Shown piece by piece: positions 27,420-36,939 of a stretch of 64,000 nucleotides of DNA (position 1 is the stretch's first letter; each line of letters starts with the position of its first letter). Source of the DNA: CAVREM01 sp963728825 (GTDB lineage: Bacteria; Acidobacteriota; Vicinamibacteria; Vicinamibacterales; CAVVIG01); NCBI GenBank assembly GCA_963728825.1, contig CAVSLA010000004.1, positions 1,364,001 through 1,428,000 of the forward strand, read 5' to 3'. Below the pieces are notes generated by a model. It made no database searches. It was not told where the DNA came from and saw only the letters and a list, made by a program, of their open reading frames with translations. Both the position numbers and the translations under genes were made by a program.

Positions 27420-28181
27420 CTAGAAACGTACGCGCAAACCGCCGCCCAGTTGCAGGCCGCCGGCCTCGACCGTGACAGTTCCGCCCCCGCTCAGTGGCAT
27501 GTCGACCGATGCTCCTGAATAGCGGAAGAACACGCCAACGCCATACCGGGGAGAAAGTTTGTAGGTGCCGTCGACACCCGCGGTGAATGCCACGGCGCTC
27601 TCCGACTGCTCAATTTGCGTGACTGACGCGATCGAGACGGTAGAGAACGGTGGAGCTCCCTCCTGAGGAACCACGGTCTCGATGAAGTCCTGCTTGACGG
27701 TATAGAAGGACGGGCCGATCGTAATCGCCGCGTCGAAGTCTTCGGTCACGATATTCGGGATCATCCAGAGCAGGTGCAGATGAAAGGCGGTCTCACTGTG
27801 CGACAGTTCACCGGCGCTGGCCGTGGCGCTGCGAAACTGTCCGCCGACGACCGGGTGCGGAATCTGCGCGACGAGCGTCGGTGATTCGGTTTTGCTGAAT
27901 CGCGAAAAGCCCACTGCCACGCCGACGTTTTCAAACACGCGATAGCCAACGGAGAAATCCGGGAAGGCGCCGGATCCGATCGTGTGCGGCACGGTAATCG
28001 CCGCCGCTTCGTCGTTGATGTCGGGTGCCGAGACCTCGGTAAAGTCGCGCGACTGGGGCTGGATACCGAAATTAACGGACAGATATCCGCGGTCTTCCCA
28101 CGGGGTCATCTGCGCCTGGGCGTCCGCGATGCCCGCTGACATCACTACACAGACTATGACCAGCCACTTCGTCATGTTCAT
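27420..28181 (-). CDS. Outer-membrane beta-barrel protein
   Basis: A 253-residue protein with signal peptide (cut after ADAQAQ) and amphipathic beta strands up to a C-terminal GGGLRVRF, a good BamA signal. It begins YLSVNFGIQPQSRDF, typical of small OmpA/OmpW-like barrels in this group. No enzyme motif. The ATG at 28181 is preferred over the GTG just before it; AGGA lies upstream. It is followed by the secreted LecA-like gene on the same strand. Confidence 0.65.
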   Translation of the reverse strand: MNMTKWLVIVCVVMSAGIADAQAQMTPWEDRGYLSVNFGIQPQSRDFTEVSAPDINDEAAAITVPHTIGSGAFPDFSVGYRVFENVGVAVGFSRFSKTESPTLVAQIPHPVVGGQFRSATASAGELSHSETAFHLHLLWMIPNIVTEDFDAAITIGPSFYTVKQDFIETVVPQEGAPPFSTVSIASVTQIEQSESAVAFTAGVDGTYKLSPRYGVGVFFRYSGASVDMPLSGGGTVTVEAGGLQLGGGLRVRF

Positions 28182-28443
28182 CACGCATCATCCTGTGAAT
28201 GAGGGGCCAAGCGCGCGAGGGCGAGCTCAGCTGGAGCTCTCGTCGGCGCACGTCGCAATAATCTAACACGATGCGCTAGAGCTCTTGACACGCGATCGAC
28301 GCCGCATCCTATTCTCCTTCCACCCCCTTCTGCTGTTGCCGCGGTCGGTCCCCAGCCCGCCGCCTAAAGCCGTCCCCCGCTCTCGTCGATAAACCGAATA
28401 CGGGACGACTCTCAGGTTCCCGTTCGGGTTTGTGGAGACAGGT
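28182..28443. other. Intergenic region between divergent genes
   Basis: About 262 bp separate the barrel gene (minus) from the Fn3-type lipoprotein gene (plus). No gene or strong repeat is seen. It must hold promoters for both directions, but I cannot place a convincing pair of hexamers. A GGAG at 28433-28436 serves as ribosome site for the ATG at 28444. Confidence 0.4.
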
Positions 28444-29622
28444 ATGCGTCGAACGATGCTCCGGGCATGCACTGGAGCGCTCATCGCGGTCAGCCTCACC
28501 GGCTGCGAGATGACGAAGAGTGAGAACTAGCTCGGGCCGTCGGTCGCCGGCCCGATTCCCGGTGTCAACATCAGTTCGCCGACGCCCCTCGAACCGGCGC
28601 AGGGTTTCAGGATTCCGGTCGAGTCGCAGCCGATCACGCTCGTTCTGTCGAACGCCGCGACGAGCGGCGTGCGGCCGCTCCACTACTCATTCGAGGTCGC
28701 CACCGACGTAGGCTTTGCCACCAAGGTTTACAGCCGCGAAGGCATTACACCTGGTGCAGATGGCCGTACGACCGTCCGACTCCCCAATGCCCTTGCGCCG
28801 GAGCGTTCCTACTACTGGCGCGCGCGTGCGGAGGACGGTGCCAACACCGGACCCTTCTCGTCGCCCGCATTCTTCAACATCTTCACGCCGGTCGTCCTCG
28901 GCAAGCCGATTCTCCAGGAGCCGATTGGCAACTCGACCGCCCCGTCGCAGCAGCCGACCTTCCGGTTCGGAAATGCGCCGCGCTCCGGCCCGGCTGGTCC
29001 GATCACCTACGAGATTGAGCTGGCCGAGAACGATTCCTTCGGGGCCAAAGTTGGCGTCTGGGCCGTCGATGAGCGTGGCGGCCAGACGACGCTCGCGTGT
29101 CCTGTCCTGCTCACGGCCAACAAACAGTACTTCTGGCGCGTTCGCGGCTTCGAAGCGACGACGACTGGGCCGTGGTCAGACGTGCACGTGTTCAAGGCGC
29201 CGACGCCGAGCGGTGGCGGCGGAGGTGGCGGGGGCGGTGGCGGCGGGTCGGCCTGCGCGCCGAACGCGAGCCTGCATATCGGCGGGTCGGCTCTCGACAC
29301 GACGCGCGCCGAACAGATTGTCCGGGCCACGGCCGGCGAGTTCCCGTGCCTGCTCGCCGTCTTCCCGACTGAAGACGAGGCGCTCGTCAACGCCGAGCAG
29401 CTGCTTCGCCGAATGATCTGGCATCTCAAGCTCGCCGGATTCCAGTCGAACCGTCAGCGGAACCCCTCGGGGTTGATTTCGAACGACAAGCTGACGATCT
29501 TCATCGGCAGCTGGCGGGTGTGGGACGTGATGACGCTCGGCTACGCCGGCGTCGCGGGCAACGTGACGTTCAACGAAGTGCCGCTGCCCGATCCGGTCAG
29601 CGATACGGGGATTCCTGATTAG
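28444..29622 (+). pseudogene. Fn3-like lipoprotein interrupted by an in-frame TAG
   Basis: Reading from the ATG at 28444 (good GGAG seven bases upstream) gives a lipoprotein signal peptide with lipobox LTGC at residues 19-22, then an amber stop at 28528-28530. The same frame continues without another stop to 29622: LGPSVAGPIPGVNISSPTPL, two Fn3-like domains (YYWRARAEDG, YFWRVRGFE), a poly-Gly linker and a Cys-containing domain to the end (total 392 codons). So the gene is either inactivated, sequenced wrongly at one base, or read through. A possible internal start is the ATG at 28669, but it lacks a signal peptide. Confidence 0.7.
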
Positions 29623-29697
29623 GGCTCAGCCTGGCGAGGCAGGCAGGGCGGGCGAACGGCCTGCCCTGAGCGGTCCTGCCGTACAATAACCCTCTAA

Positions 29698-30861
29698 GTG
29701 TCAAAAGACAGCTTCACCCTTCGCTATCTCGCGCGGACGGCCGCCGGCGTGCCGCGGGATCTGGCGAACTCGCTCATCGTCTCCAAGCTGAAGCCGATTG
29801 CGCCGACGGTGCTCATCTACAACTGCACCTGGGTGTGTGACGCCCGCTGCGAGATGTGCAACAACTGGAAGCACGGCGACCGCAAGTCGGACATGACGCT
29901 CGAACAGCTCGAACAGGTGATGAACGACCCGTTCTGGGGCAGCGTCGAGAATCTGAATATTTCGGGCGGCGAACCGACCACCCGCAACGACCTGCCGGAG
30001 ATGGTCGAGGTGTTCGAGCGGCATCTGCCGCGGATGCGCAAGATCGGCATCAACACCACCGGCCTGACGCCCCATCGCGCCATCCCGATGCTCACGCGAA
30101 TCGTCGAGTTCTGCGCCGCCCGCGACCTGCTGCTCAGCGTCCGCGTCTCGCTCGACGGCATCGGCAACATCCACGACCAGGTGCGGCACGTCAAACAGGG
30201 CTTCGAGAAGGCGTGTCAGACGATCGAAGCGATGCAGGCGCTGGCCGGCCGCTACCCGAACTTCCAGTTCGGGCTGGCCTCGACGATCTTCGGCAGCAAC
30301 CTGGAGGACGCCGAGAACATCCTCGCCTGGGCGCGCACCAGGAAGCTCGACATCGTGTTCAACATGCTGCGCTTTACCGACGCCATGCTGAACAACAAGG
30401 AGCTGGAGGAGACCATCGCGTTCCGCGAGCGCGAGGAGGCGTTCATGCGCAACTTCTTCCTGGACCGCGTCCAGGAGGAGTCGGTGCTGAGCGGCCAGGC
30501 GTTTCTCTACCTTCACTATGCGGACATGATTGCCAACGGCTATCAGCGGACCATGCCGTGTCCGTTCCGGACGCAGGGGCTGCTGCTCAACCCCTACGGG
30601 GATCTTCACTATTGTGAAAATTCCAAGGCGATCGGCAACGCGCTCGAGAAACCGGCCGGCGAGCTGTATTTCGCGGCCGCCAATCTCGCGCATCGGGAAG
30701 ACGTGAAGCACAACGTCTGCCCGACGTGCCTCAGCCCCTGTCAGGTCAACGTCGGCGCGATGAAGCAGTTCATCCCCTACGCAAAATTCCTGGTCCGGGC
30801 CTATCAGGTCAAACGCGATCCCGCCCGTCACCTCGAAACGCTGCCGACGCCGCAGCCTTGA
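29698..30861 (+). CDS. Radical SAM enzyme with SPASM-like C-terminal cysteines
   Basis: A 387-residue enzyme. The Fe-S/SAM site CDARCEMC (CxxxCxxC) is at about residues 48-55, followed by ISGGEPTTRNDLPEM (SAM-binding GGE). The C terminus has further cysteines (CPFRTQG, HYCENSK, CPTCLSPC) as in SPASM/twitch domains that hold an extra cluster. The substrate is unknown; its neighbours suggest a glycan or lipid precursor. Start is GTG at 29698, ten bases after TACAAT (29682-29687). Its stop overlaps the next gene (TTGA). Confidence 0.88.
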   Translation: MSKDSFTLRYLARTAAGVPRDLANSLIVSKLKPIAPTVLIYNCTWVCDARCEMCNNWKHGDRKSDMTLEQLEQVMNDPFWGSVENLNISGGEPTTRNDLPEMVEVFERHLPRMRKIGINTTGLTPHRAIPMLTRIVEFCAARDLLLSVRVSLDGIGNIHDQVRHVKQGFEKACQTIEAMQALAGRYPNFQFGLASTIFGSNLEDAENILAWARTRKLDIVFNMLRFTDAMLNNKELEETIAFREREEAFMRNFFLDRVQEESVLSGQAFLYLHYADMIANGYQRTMPCPFRTQGLLLNPYGDLHYCENSKAIGNALEKPAGELYFAAANLAHREDVKHNVCPTCLSPCQVNVGAMKQFIPYAKFLVRAYQVKRDPARHLETLPTPQP

Positions 30862-31829
30862 AGCGTCCCCGCGGCCGAGCGATCCTGCGCCTGACGGTCG
30901 CGGCGGGCTTGACCGCGTATATCCTGCGTCAGAGCAATCCCGCCGCGGTCGCGGCAGCAGCGGCGGGTCTCGACTGGCGGCTGGTCGGGATCGCCGTCCT
31001 CCTCGTGTTCGTCGATCGTGCCCTCATGGCCTACCGCTGGGTCTCGCTCCTGTGCACGATCGACGCGCACCGACGACCGCCGATCGCGCCGCTGCTGCGG
31101 GTGTTCTTCGTCAGCACGTTTGTCGGCACATTTCTTCCGGCCAGCATCGGCGGCGATATCGTCCGCAGCTACAGCCTGACGCGGCTCAACGTCGACCCCG
31201 GGGACGCGATCGCTTCGGTGTTGATGGACCGGCTGCTGGGGGTCGCGTCGATCCTCCTGATGGCGCTCGCCGGCCTGGTGGTGGCGCGCGAACTGGCTGA
31301 CAACGCCGCCATCGTCAGCGGCCTGGTCGTGACCGCGCTGACGTGTGCGGTGGCACTGCTCGTCATCTTCAGTCCTGGTGCGGCAGCGGCGGTGGCGGGT
31401 GTCACAGCGCGCCTGCCGTTCGAGATCGTCCGACAGACCGGCGCCAGGATTCTGGATTCGATCCGGAAGTACGCGGCTCACTCGCCCCAACTGGTTTCGG
31501 TGCTCGCCTGTTCGGTCGCGGTGCAGGCGCTGCGGGTCGTTCAGGCCTACTTCCTCGGCCGTGGGCTCGGGATCGAGGCCGGACTGTCGTCGTACTTCGC
31601 TTTCGTGCCGTTGATTCTCCTGGTCATGCTTCTGCCGATCACCTTCAACGGCATCGGGACCTCGCAGGCGGCCTTCGTCTGGTTCTTCGGACAAGCGGGG
31701 GTCTCGCCGGCGGCCGCGTTCGCGCTGTCCGTGCTGTTCGTCGCGCTGGGAGTCGTGGGAAACCTGCCGGGTGCCCTGCTCTACGTCTTGGCGCCGGGTC
31801 AACCCGAGGCGCGTCAGCCGGCCTCATGA
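30858..31829 (+). CDS. UPF0104/AglD-type integral membrane protein, paralog 2
   Basis: A 323-residue protein with about eight membrane helices and the landmark FVGTFLPASIGGDIVR, then VLMDRLLGVASILLMA. Same family as the genes at 21176 and 42688. The likely start is TTG at 30858, overlapping the radical SAM stop in TTGA; no ATG fits the N terminus. Its stop overlaps the next start in ATGA, so the radical SAM, membrane and SGNH genes form one coupled operon. Confidence 0.82.
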   Translation: MKRPRGRAILRLTVAAGLTAYILRQSNPAAVAAAAAGLDWRLVGIAVLLVFVDRALMAYRWVSLLCTIDAHRRPPIAPLLRVFFVSTFVGTFLPASIGGDIVRSYSLTRLNVDPGDAIASVLMDRLLGVASILLMALAGLVVARELADNAAIVSGLVVTALTCAVALLVIFSPGAAAAVAGVTARLPFEIVRQTGARILDSIRKYAAHSPQLVSVLACSVAVQALRVVQAYFLGRGLGIEAGLSSYFAFVPLILLVMLLPITFNGIGTSQAAFVWFFGQAGVSPAAAFALSVLFVALGVVGNLPGALLYVLAPGQPEARQPAS

Positions 31830-32864
31830 CGGGACGCGTGTGGCGGACGGTCGCCTTCCTGCTCTTCAACGTGATCTTCGCGGTCACGGTGGTCGAGATC
31901 GTGCTGGCGACCGTGATGGGCGCTCCCTCGGTCGCGGGGGCGATGCCGAGGAGCGTCCGCCTGCTCTTTCAGCAGGTCTACCGTCATTTCAACCGGTCAA
32001 TCATTCAGTTCGAGCCCGCCTGCACCCAGTACGATCCGCAACTCACCTACATCCTGAAACCGGGCCAGTGCACGTTCGAGAACGTCGAGTTCCGAACCGA
32101 GGTGCGCGCGAACCGCCTCGGTTTGCGGGACGACGAGGCGGCCCTCGAGGCGCCGGACGTGATCGTCCTGGGCGACTCATTTGCCATGGGATGGGGCGTG
32201 CAGCAGGACGAGACGCTGAGCCGCGTGCTCGCGCGCGCCTCAGGACTGAAAGTGCTCAACGCCGGCATCTCGTCGTACGGCACACCGCGGGAGCTGAAGC
32301 TGCTCGAGCGACTCGACACCTCGGCGCTCAAGTTCCTGATCGTGCAGTATCACGACTCGGACCTCGTCGAAAACGCCGCCTTCCGGGAACACAACGGCAC
32401 GCTGCCGATCCTCACGCAACCGCAATATCAGGCAACCGTCGACTGGTACCAGGCGCGGCGCGGCTACCGGCCCGGCAAATACGTGTCTGGCCTTTTCCAG
32501 AAGGTGAGCGGCCTGGAGACGCCCGACCCAAACGCGCCACGAATGTCGGTCATCAGTTCAGTGGAAGAAGCGGAACTGTTTCTGAATGTGCTGGCGCACG
32601 GCAGTCGCACTCCGCTGGACAACGTCAGGATCATCGTGTTCGAGGCGAGCGAACAGATCCGCCCGCCGCGATCATTCCTGGCCAACGTCGCCGTCATCAG
32701 CCGCCGCGACAACCAGCCGCGCATTCATCCGCCGACTACGCGCGCTGGACGTCGCTGCCCTGCTCGAAGAACACGACTTCTACGATCTGGACGATCATCT
32801 GCGTCCGAGCGGTCACGAGCGGATCGGCAAGGCACTGGGCGACATCATCCGGCAGGACCGCTGA
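31826..32864 (+). CDS. Membrane-anchored SGNH hydrolase (one apparent frameshift)
   Basis: About 345 residues. An N-terminal membrane helix (10-30) is followed by VIVLGDSFAMGWGVQQDE (GDS block with the nucleophile Ser) and NAGISSYGTPRELKLL. Near 32722 the frame changes by one extra base. The shifted frame ends LLEEHDFYDLDDHLRPSGHE, which has the catalytic Asp-x-x-His block, so the repaired gene stops at 32864. The family includes AlgJ/AlgX- and PatB-like O-acetyl esterases or transferases. It ends 12 bp from the convergent carbamoyltransferase and likely edits the same polymer. Confidence 0.78.
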
Positions 32865-32876
32865 CCCGGCTCCGGG

Positions 32877-34762
32877 TCAATCCAGCACGAATTCCTGTTT
32901 CCAGCCTTCGTCCTGCTCGCTGACGGCCTGCTCTTCCTTGAACAGGATGAAGTCTTCGAGAACCAGGACATCCATGTTGGTGCGCATGAAGCACCGGTAG
33001 GCGTCCTCCGGAGTGCAGACGATCGGTTCCCCGCGGACGTTGAACGAGGTGTTGACGATGACCGGACAACCGGTTCTTTCGTGGAACGCCTCGATGATGT
33101 CGTAGTAGAGCGGGTTCGTCTCGCGCCGTACCGTTTGAATCCGTGCGGAGTAGTCGACGTGCGTGACCGCCGGAATCGTCGAACGGGCGATATTGAGCTG
33201 GTCGATGCCCCAGAGCGTCGTGGCCTCAGGCGGCAAAGACACGCGGCGGTCGGTACGAACCCCTGCCACCAGGAGCATGTAGGGGCTTTCAGCGTCGAGA
33301 TCGAACCAGTCGGCGACGTGTTCGCGCAGCACGGCCGGCGCAAAGGGCCGGAACGACTCACGGAACTTGATCTTCAGGTTCATCACCGATTGCATTTTCG
33401 GGGAGCGGGCGTCGCCGATGATCGACCTCGCGCCAAGCGCACGCGGGCCGAACTCCATCCGGCCCCGGAAGAGACCGATCACCTTCTCGTCGGCCAGCAA
33501 CGCCGCAATCCGTGCGGCCAGCGGTCCGCTGTCGAGCCGCGTCGCCTGAAGTCCCCGGTCGTTCACGAAGCGCGCGACGTCTTCAGCACTGAACCGCGGG
33601 CCGAGATAGGAGCCGTTCATGCCGTCGGCGTAGGGCGGCGGTCCCGCAGTCCTGGTCCCGGGGCTCGGCCTGACCCATGATCCTGCCGACTCGGGGCTCG
33701 AGCGCGGTTTGTCGAGAAAGCGATGCCAGACATTGAGCGCGACACCGAGCGCTCCCCCGGCGTCGCCGGCCGCAGGCTGAATCCAGATTTCGTCGACGAC
33801 ACGCTCCCGCTGAATGCGGCCGTTGGCGACGCAGTTGAGCGCGACGCCACCGGCCAGGCACAAGTCCGGCATTCCGGTCTTCCGTCGCGCGAACCGCGCC
33901 ATCTTGAGCATCGCCTCTTCGGTGACATCCTGGACCGAACGTGCGAGGTCCATCTCGCGCTGGCCCAGCCTGGCCTCGGGCGCCCGCGGCGGGCCGCCGA
34001 ACAGGTGCTCGAACCTCGACCCCGTCATCGTGAGGGCGTGTGGGTAGGTGAAGAACTCCATGTTCATCCACACGCTGCCGTCGTCATGGATTTCGATCAG
34101 GTGATCCTTGATCGCCTTGACGTACTTCGGGCTCGCCGTACGGAGCAAGCCCCATCACTTTGTACTCGCCGGAGTTGACCTTGAAGCCGGTGAAGTACGT
34201 GAAGGCCGAGTACAGCAACCCGAGCGAGTGAGGAAACCGCTGCTCCATCAGCAGCTCGATGTCGTGACCGCGACCGACGCCGATCGACGAGGTCGCCCAC
34301 TCACCGACGCCGTCGATGGTGATGATGGCGGCGCGCTCGAATGGCGACGGGTAGAACGCCGACGCCGCGTGCGACTCATGGTGCTCGCCGAAGAGCACCT
34401 CGCCCCGATACCCCGGGAGCTGGTCGCGGATGTCGTCGCCCATCCACAGCTTGTCGCCGATCCAGAGCGGCATCGCCATCATGTACGACCGCAGGCCGCG
34501 GGGCGCACACGCGATGTAGGTCGTCAGCAGCCGCTCGAACTTGACGAGCGGCTTCTCGTAGAACGCGACGTGGTCGAGCTCGTGTGTGGTGATGCCGCCC
34601 TCGCGCAGGCAGTACTCGACAGCCCGCGACGGGAAATCCGGAGTCGTGTTTTTTTCGTGTGAACCGTTCTTCCTGGGCCGCCGCGACGATCCGCCCGTCC
34701 TCGACCAGGACCGCGGCTGAATCGTGGTAGTACGCCGAGATGCCCAGAATTCGAATCGGCAA
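32877..34762 (-). CDS. NodU/CmcH-type O-carbamoyltransferase (two apparent frameshifts)
   Basis: Repaired length about 628 residues. The N terminus (LGISAYYHDSAAVLVEDGRI, EERFTRKKHDSGFP) and middle (GEHHESHAASAFYPSPFE, YKVMGLAPYGEP) form the TobZ-like Kae1 domain. The C-terminal YrdC-like part has LCLAGGVALNCVANGRI and RMEFGPRALGARSI. Each frame change is one extra base in a GGG run on the plus strand, near 34632 and 34130. Removing one G at each restores GFPSRAVEYC and YGEPKYVKAI. The start appears to be TTG at 34762. It transfers a carbamoyl group to a hydroxyl, probably a sugar. SxtK- and SxtJ-like genes lie directly upstream. Confidence 0.85.
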
Positions 34763-34782
34763 GGCAGGTTCATCCTAAACCA

Positions 34783-35040
34783 AGTGCTCGGAGCTTCGCC
34801 TCAAAGTGCTGGCGCTTCGCTGCAAAGTGCTCGCGGCTCCGCTCGCAAAGTGCTCGCGGCTTCGCTGCAACGTGCTTGGCGCGGTCGCTCCAACGTGCTC
34901 CCGGCACCTACGCCGTGACTCTCCCAGAGCCCTGCGCCGTGACTCTCCCAGCACTTTGCGCTGTGAGTCTCCCAGCACCCTGCATCGGAGTCTCCCAGCA
35001 CTTTGCGGCGTAAGCTCCGAGCACTTTGCGCCGTCAGTCT
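34783..35040. repeat. Intergenic tandem repeats related to the metG linker repeat
   Basis: The gap between the carbamoyltransferase and the SxtK-like gene is filled by degenerate repeats. The left half (34783-34910) has units like GCTTCGCCTCAAAGTGCT, the same consensus as the 24-bp units in metG. The right half (34910-35040) has units like GTGACTCTCCCAGCACTTTG. No gene is supported here, and no constant-length spacer pattern that would suggest CRISPR. Confidence 0.85.
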
Positions 35041-35046
35041 GCCGTT

Positions 35047-35205
35047 CTAGAAGAGCGAATAGATGAACGGCGCGAGCGCGCTCGACTGCGCAAAAATGAT
35101 CAGGATGCCGAAGAGCAGGAAGACGAAGACGACCGGCATCAGCCAGTACTTCTTTTCCTGCCGAAGGAAGGCCCAGAATTCCGCCAGGACGCGCGCTTTG
35201 CTCAT
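35047..35205 (-). CDS. SxtK-like small membrane protein (DUF5989 type)
   Basis: A 52-residue protein: soluble start MSKARVLAEFWAFLRQEKKY, then one membrane helix (LMPVVFVFLLFGILIIFAQ) and a short tail SSALAPFIYSLF. This layout and the ending ALAPFIYxLF fit the DUF5989 family, whose members sit beside O-carbamoyltransferases; the saxitoxin cluster member is sxtK. Function unknown. It lies between the SxtJ-like gene (12 bp upstream) and the carbamoyltransferase. Confidence 0.8.
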   Translation of the reverse strand: MSKARVLAEFWAFLRQEKKYWLMPVVFVFLLFGILIIFAQSSALAPFIYSLF

Positions 35206-35217
35206 TCGGCAGGTCCG

Positions 35218-35613
35218 TCAGTACATCCGAGAATAGTGTTTCGGGTCGCGATAACGTGCCGGGTACGGCGACCACCCCGGCCAGCGATCGCGCCGACGCG
35301 ACAAGGGGTCCTTGCCAATGATGCGCCACAATAGGCCAATCGGTACCAACAGCGCCGTGAACAGGATGGTCAGGATGATTCGTGCGTTGATATAGCCGAG
35401 CACATGGGCCAGCCGCCACCAGCCGCGGCTTGGCCAGTACAGCGCTCGCGGGAGCAGCAGCCCGAACACAAACAGGCCCGCGCCCAGCACGCCGAGGATG
35501 GACGCGGCCTGCGTCGACCCCCGCCACCAAAGGTACACCGCGACGACGGATGCAAATCCGCCTACCGAGAGGCCGAACGATCGTTCTGGATGCGCCGGAC
35601 CTTTGGGGGCCAT
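35218..35613 (-). CDS. SxtJ-like small membrane protein
   Basis: A 131-residue protein with three membrane helices (residues about 12-32, 38-56, 72-98) and a basic C-terminal tail (PLSRRRDRW ... YPARYRDPKHYSRMY). Small triple-helix proteins of this size next to an SxtK-like protein and a carbamoyltransferase match the SxtJ family named from the saxitoxin cluster. The role is unknown; it may hold the carbamoyltransferase at the membrane. The tail after the third helix resembles sequence seen in this family. First gene of a three-gene minus unit. Confidence 0.75.
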   Translation of the reverse strand: MAPKGPAHPERSFGLSVGGFASVVAVYLWWRGSTQAASILGVLGAGLFVFGLLLPRALYWPSRGWWRLAHVLGYINARIILTILFTALLVPIGLLWRIIGKDPLSRRRDRWPGWSPYPARYRDPKHYSRMY

Positions 35614-35742
35614 AGAAATTTGCTTTCAAATATTATCGGACCCGGGTATCATTTTCGACGTTCCTCCTCCCCCGGCGGCCACCCCAGCGGCTGCGAGCAT
35701 TCCGTTCTTCGATAGAGAGTCGTCATCGGCTCGGGAGTCTCT

Positions 35743-36837
35743 TTGAGAAGCTGCAGGTTTATTTTCACCGCCCTGGTGGCGGCGGTGGCGCTATCCGCTT
35801 GCGCCAGCGACCCGGTTTCGCCAGGGGGCGGCAACCCACAGTTGACCGCGCCGGCGCTCGACGCGCCGACCGACGATGAGCTGATGACGTCGTTGCGGCC
35901 GACGCTCGTCGTACGAAATGGCACGTCCAGCCAGGGCGGCGCCCGCACCTACGAATTCCAGGTCTCGACCAGCAATTCGTTTTCACCGATGAGCGTCACC
36001 CGCAGCGGCATTGCCGAGAGCAGCAGCGGCAAGACGAGCTTCACGCCCGACGCCGATCTGCAGTCGACGACGCGCTACTACTGGCGCGCACGGGCATCAC
36101 AGGGCGGGACGAGCTCAGAGTGGACCGCCATCGGCCGGTTCAGAACCAAAGCGGTCGGTTACAACAACCCACGGGAGTTGTTCGACCCGCTCATCGCCGG
36201 AGAAACCATCGGGACGGTGTTCGGGTCCCATACGTTCGTCCCGGACAAAGGCATCACGCTCAACAGCTCGACGTCCTACGTTCGTTATGCGTTGCCCGCA
36301 ACAGTGCCCAGCGGCGAGTTCTCGATGGAGATCGAGGGCCTGCGCCCCGGCGGCCCGATCGGCAAGCCGCGGCTGTTTTCGATGCTGGACGGTCCTGGCC
36401 GCCTTGATGTCAGCAAGTACCAGATGAACGTGCAGTATCGCGGCAACCAGGGCAATCCGGACAACTGCATCGCGTTCAAAGCCGTGTGGGGCGATGAGGA
36501 CGTCAAGCTCGAGCCCGAATTGCACGAGCGCAACGCGTCGGTCGTGCTGCTGGATCCCACGCGAACCTATTTCTGGCAGGCGACCTGGAACGCGTTGACA
36601 TTCCGGCTGGTGGTGCGCGATGGCGGGCCGGGAGGAAACGTAATCTACGACCGATCGAAGACATCGCCCCCCGGATATGGACCGTACGCCCCGACGCCAC
36701 ACTACGCGTACCTGGGTGCCAACGAAGTGACGTTTGGCGGAGAAGACGGGACGTTTCCGGGTGTCACGATTCGGAACGTATGGCTGAGCGACAAGGCGCG
36801 CCCGGCCTCTCTAGGAAGTGGAGTTAGCGGCCGATAA
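35743..36837 (+). CDS. Fn3-like lipoprotein with C-terminal beta-sandwich-like domain, paralog A
   Basis: A 364-residue lipoprotein: signal peptide with lipobox LSAC (residues 17-20), an Fn3-like domain (about 35-135, YYWRARASQGG), and a C-terminal domain of about 210 residues with YFWQATWNALTFRLVVRDGG. The last domain is shared with the next gene and may be a concanavalin-like sandwich. The start is TTG at 35743 with GGGAG nine bases upstream. It is divergent from the SxtJ-like gene. Confidence 0.7.
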   Translation: MRSCRFIFTALVAAVALSACASDPVSPGGGNPQLTAPALDAPTDDELMTSLRPTLVVRNGTSSQGGARTYEFQVSTSNSFSPMSVTRSGIAESSSGKTSFTPDADLQSTTRYYWRARASQGGTSSEWTAIGRFRTKAVGYNNPRELFDPLIAGETIGTVFGSHTFVPDKGITLNSSTSYVRYALPATVPSGEFSMEIEGLRPGGPIGKPRLFSMLDGPGRLDVSKYQMNVQYRGNQGNPDNCIAFKAVWGDEDVKLEPELHERNASVVLLDPTRTYFWQATWNALTFRLVVRDGGPGGNVIYDRSKTSPPGYGPYAPTPHYAYLGANEVTFGGEDGTFPGVTIRNVWLSDKARPASLGSGVSGR

Positions 36838-36939
36838 GAGGATTTAAACCGTTCCCTTAGCTGAGGTTGTGGTGTATCATAATCGCCCAGCACCCCAGCC
36901 ATATCAACCCCGCAAAAGGGCGTCTTCGGAGAAGGTTTG

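Noticed and set aside
34783..35040. CRISPR array
   Set aside because: Units are degenerate, directly adjoining, and without constant-length spacers; no cas gene is near.
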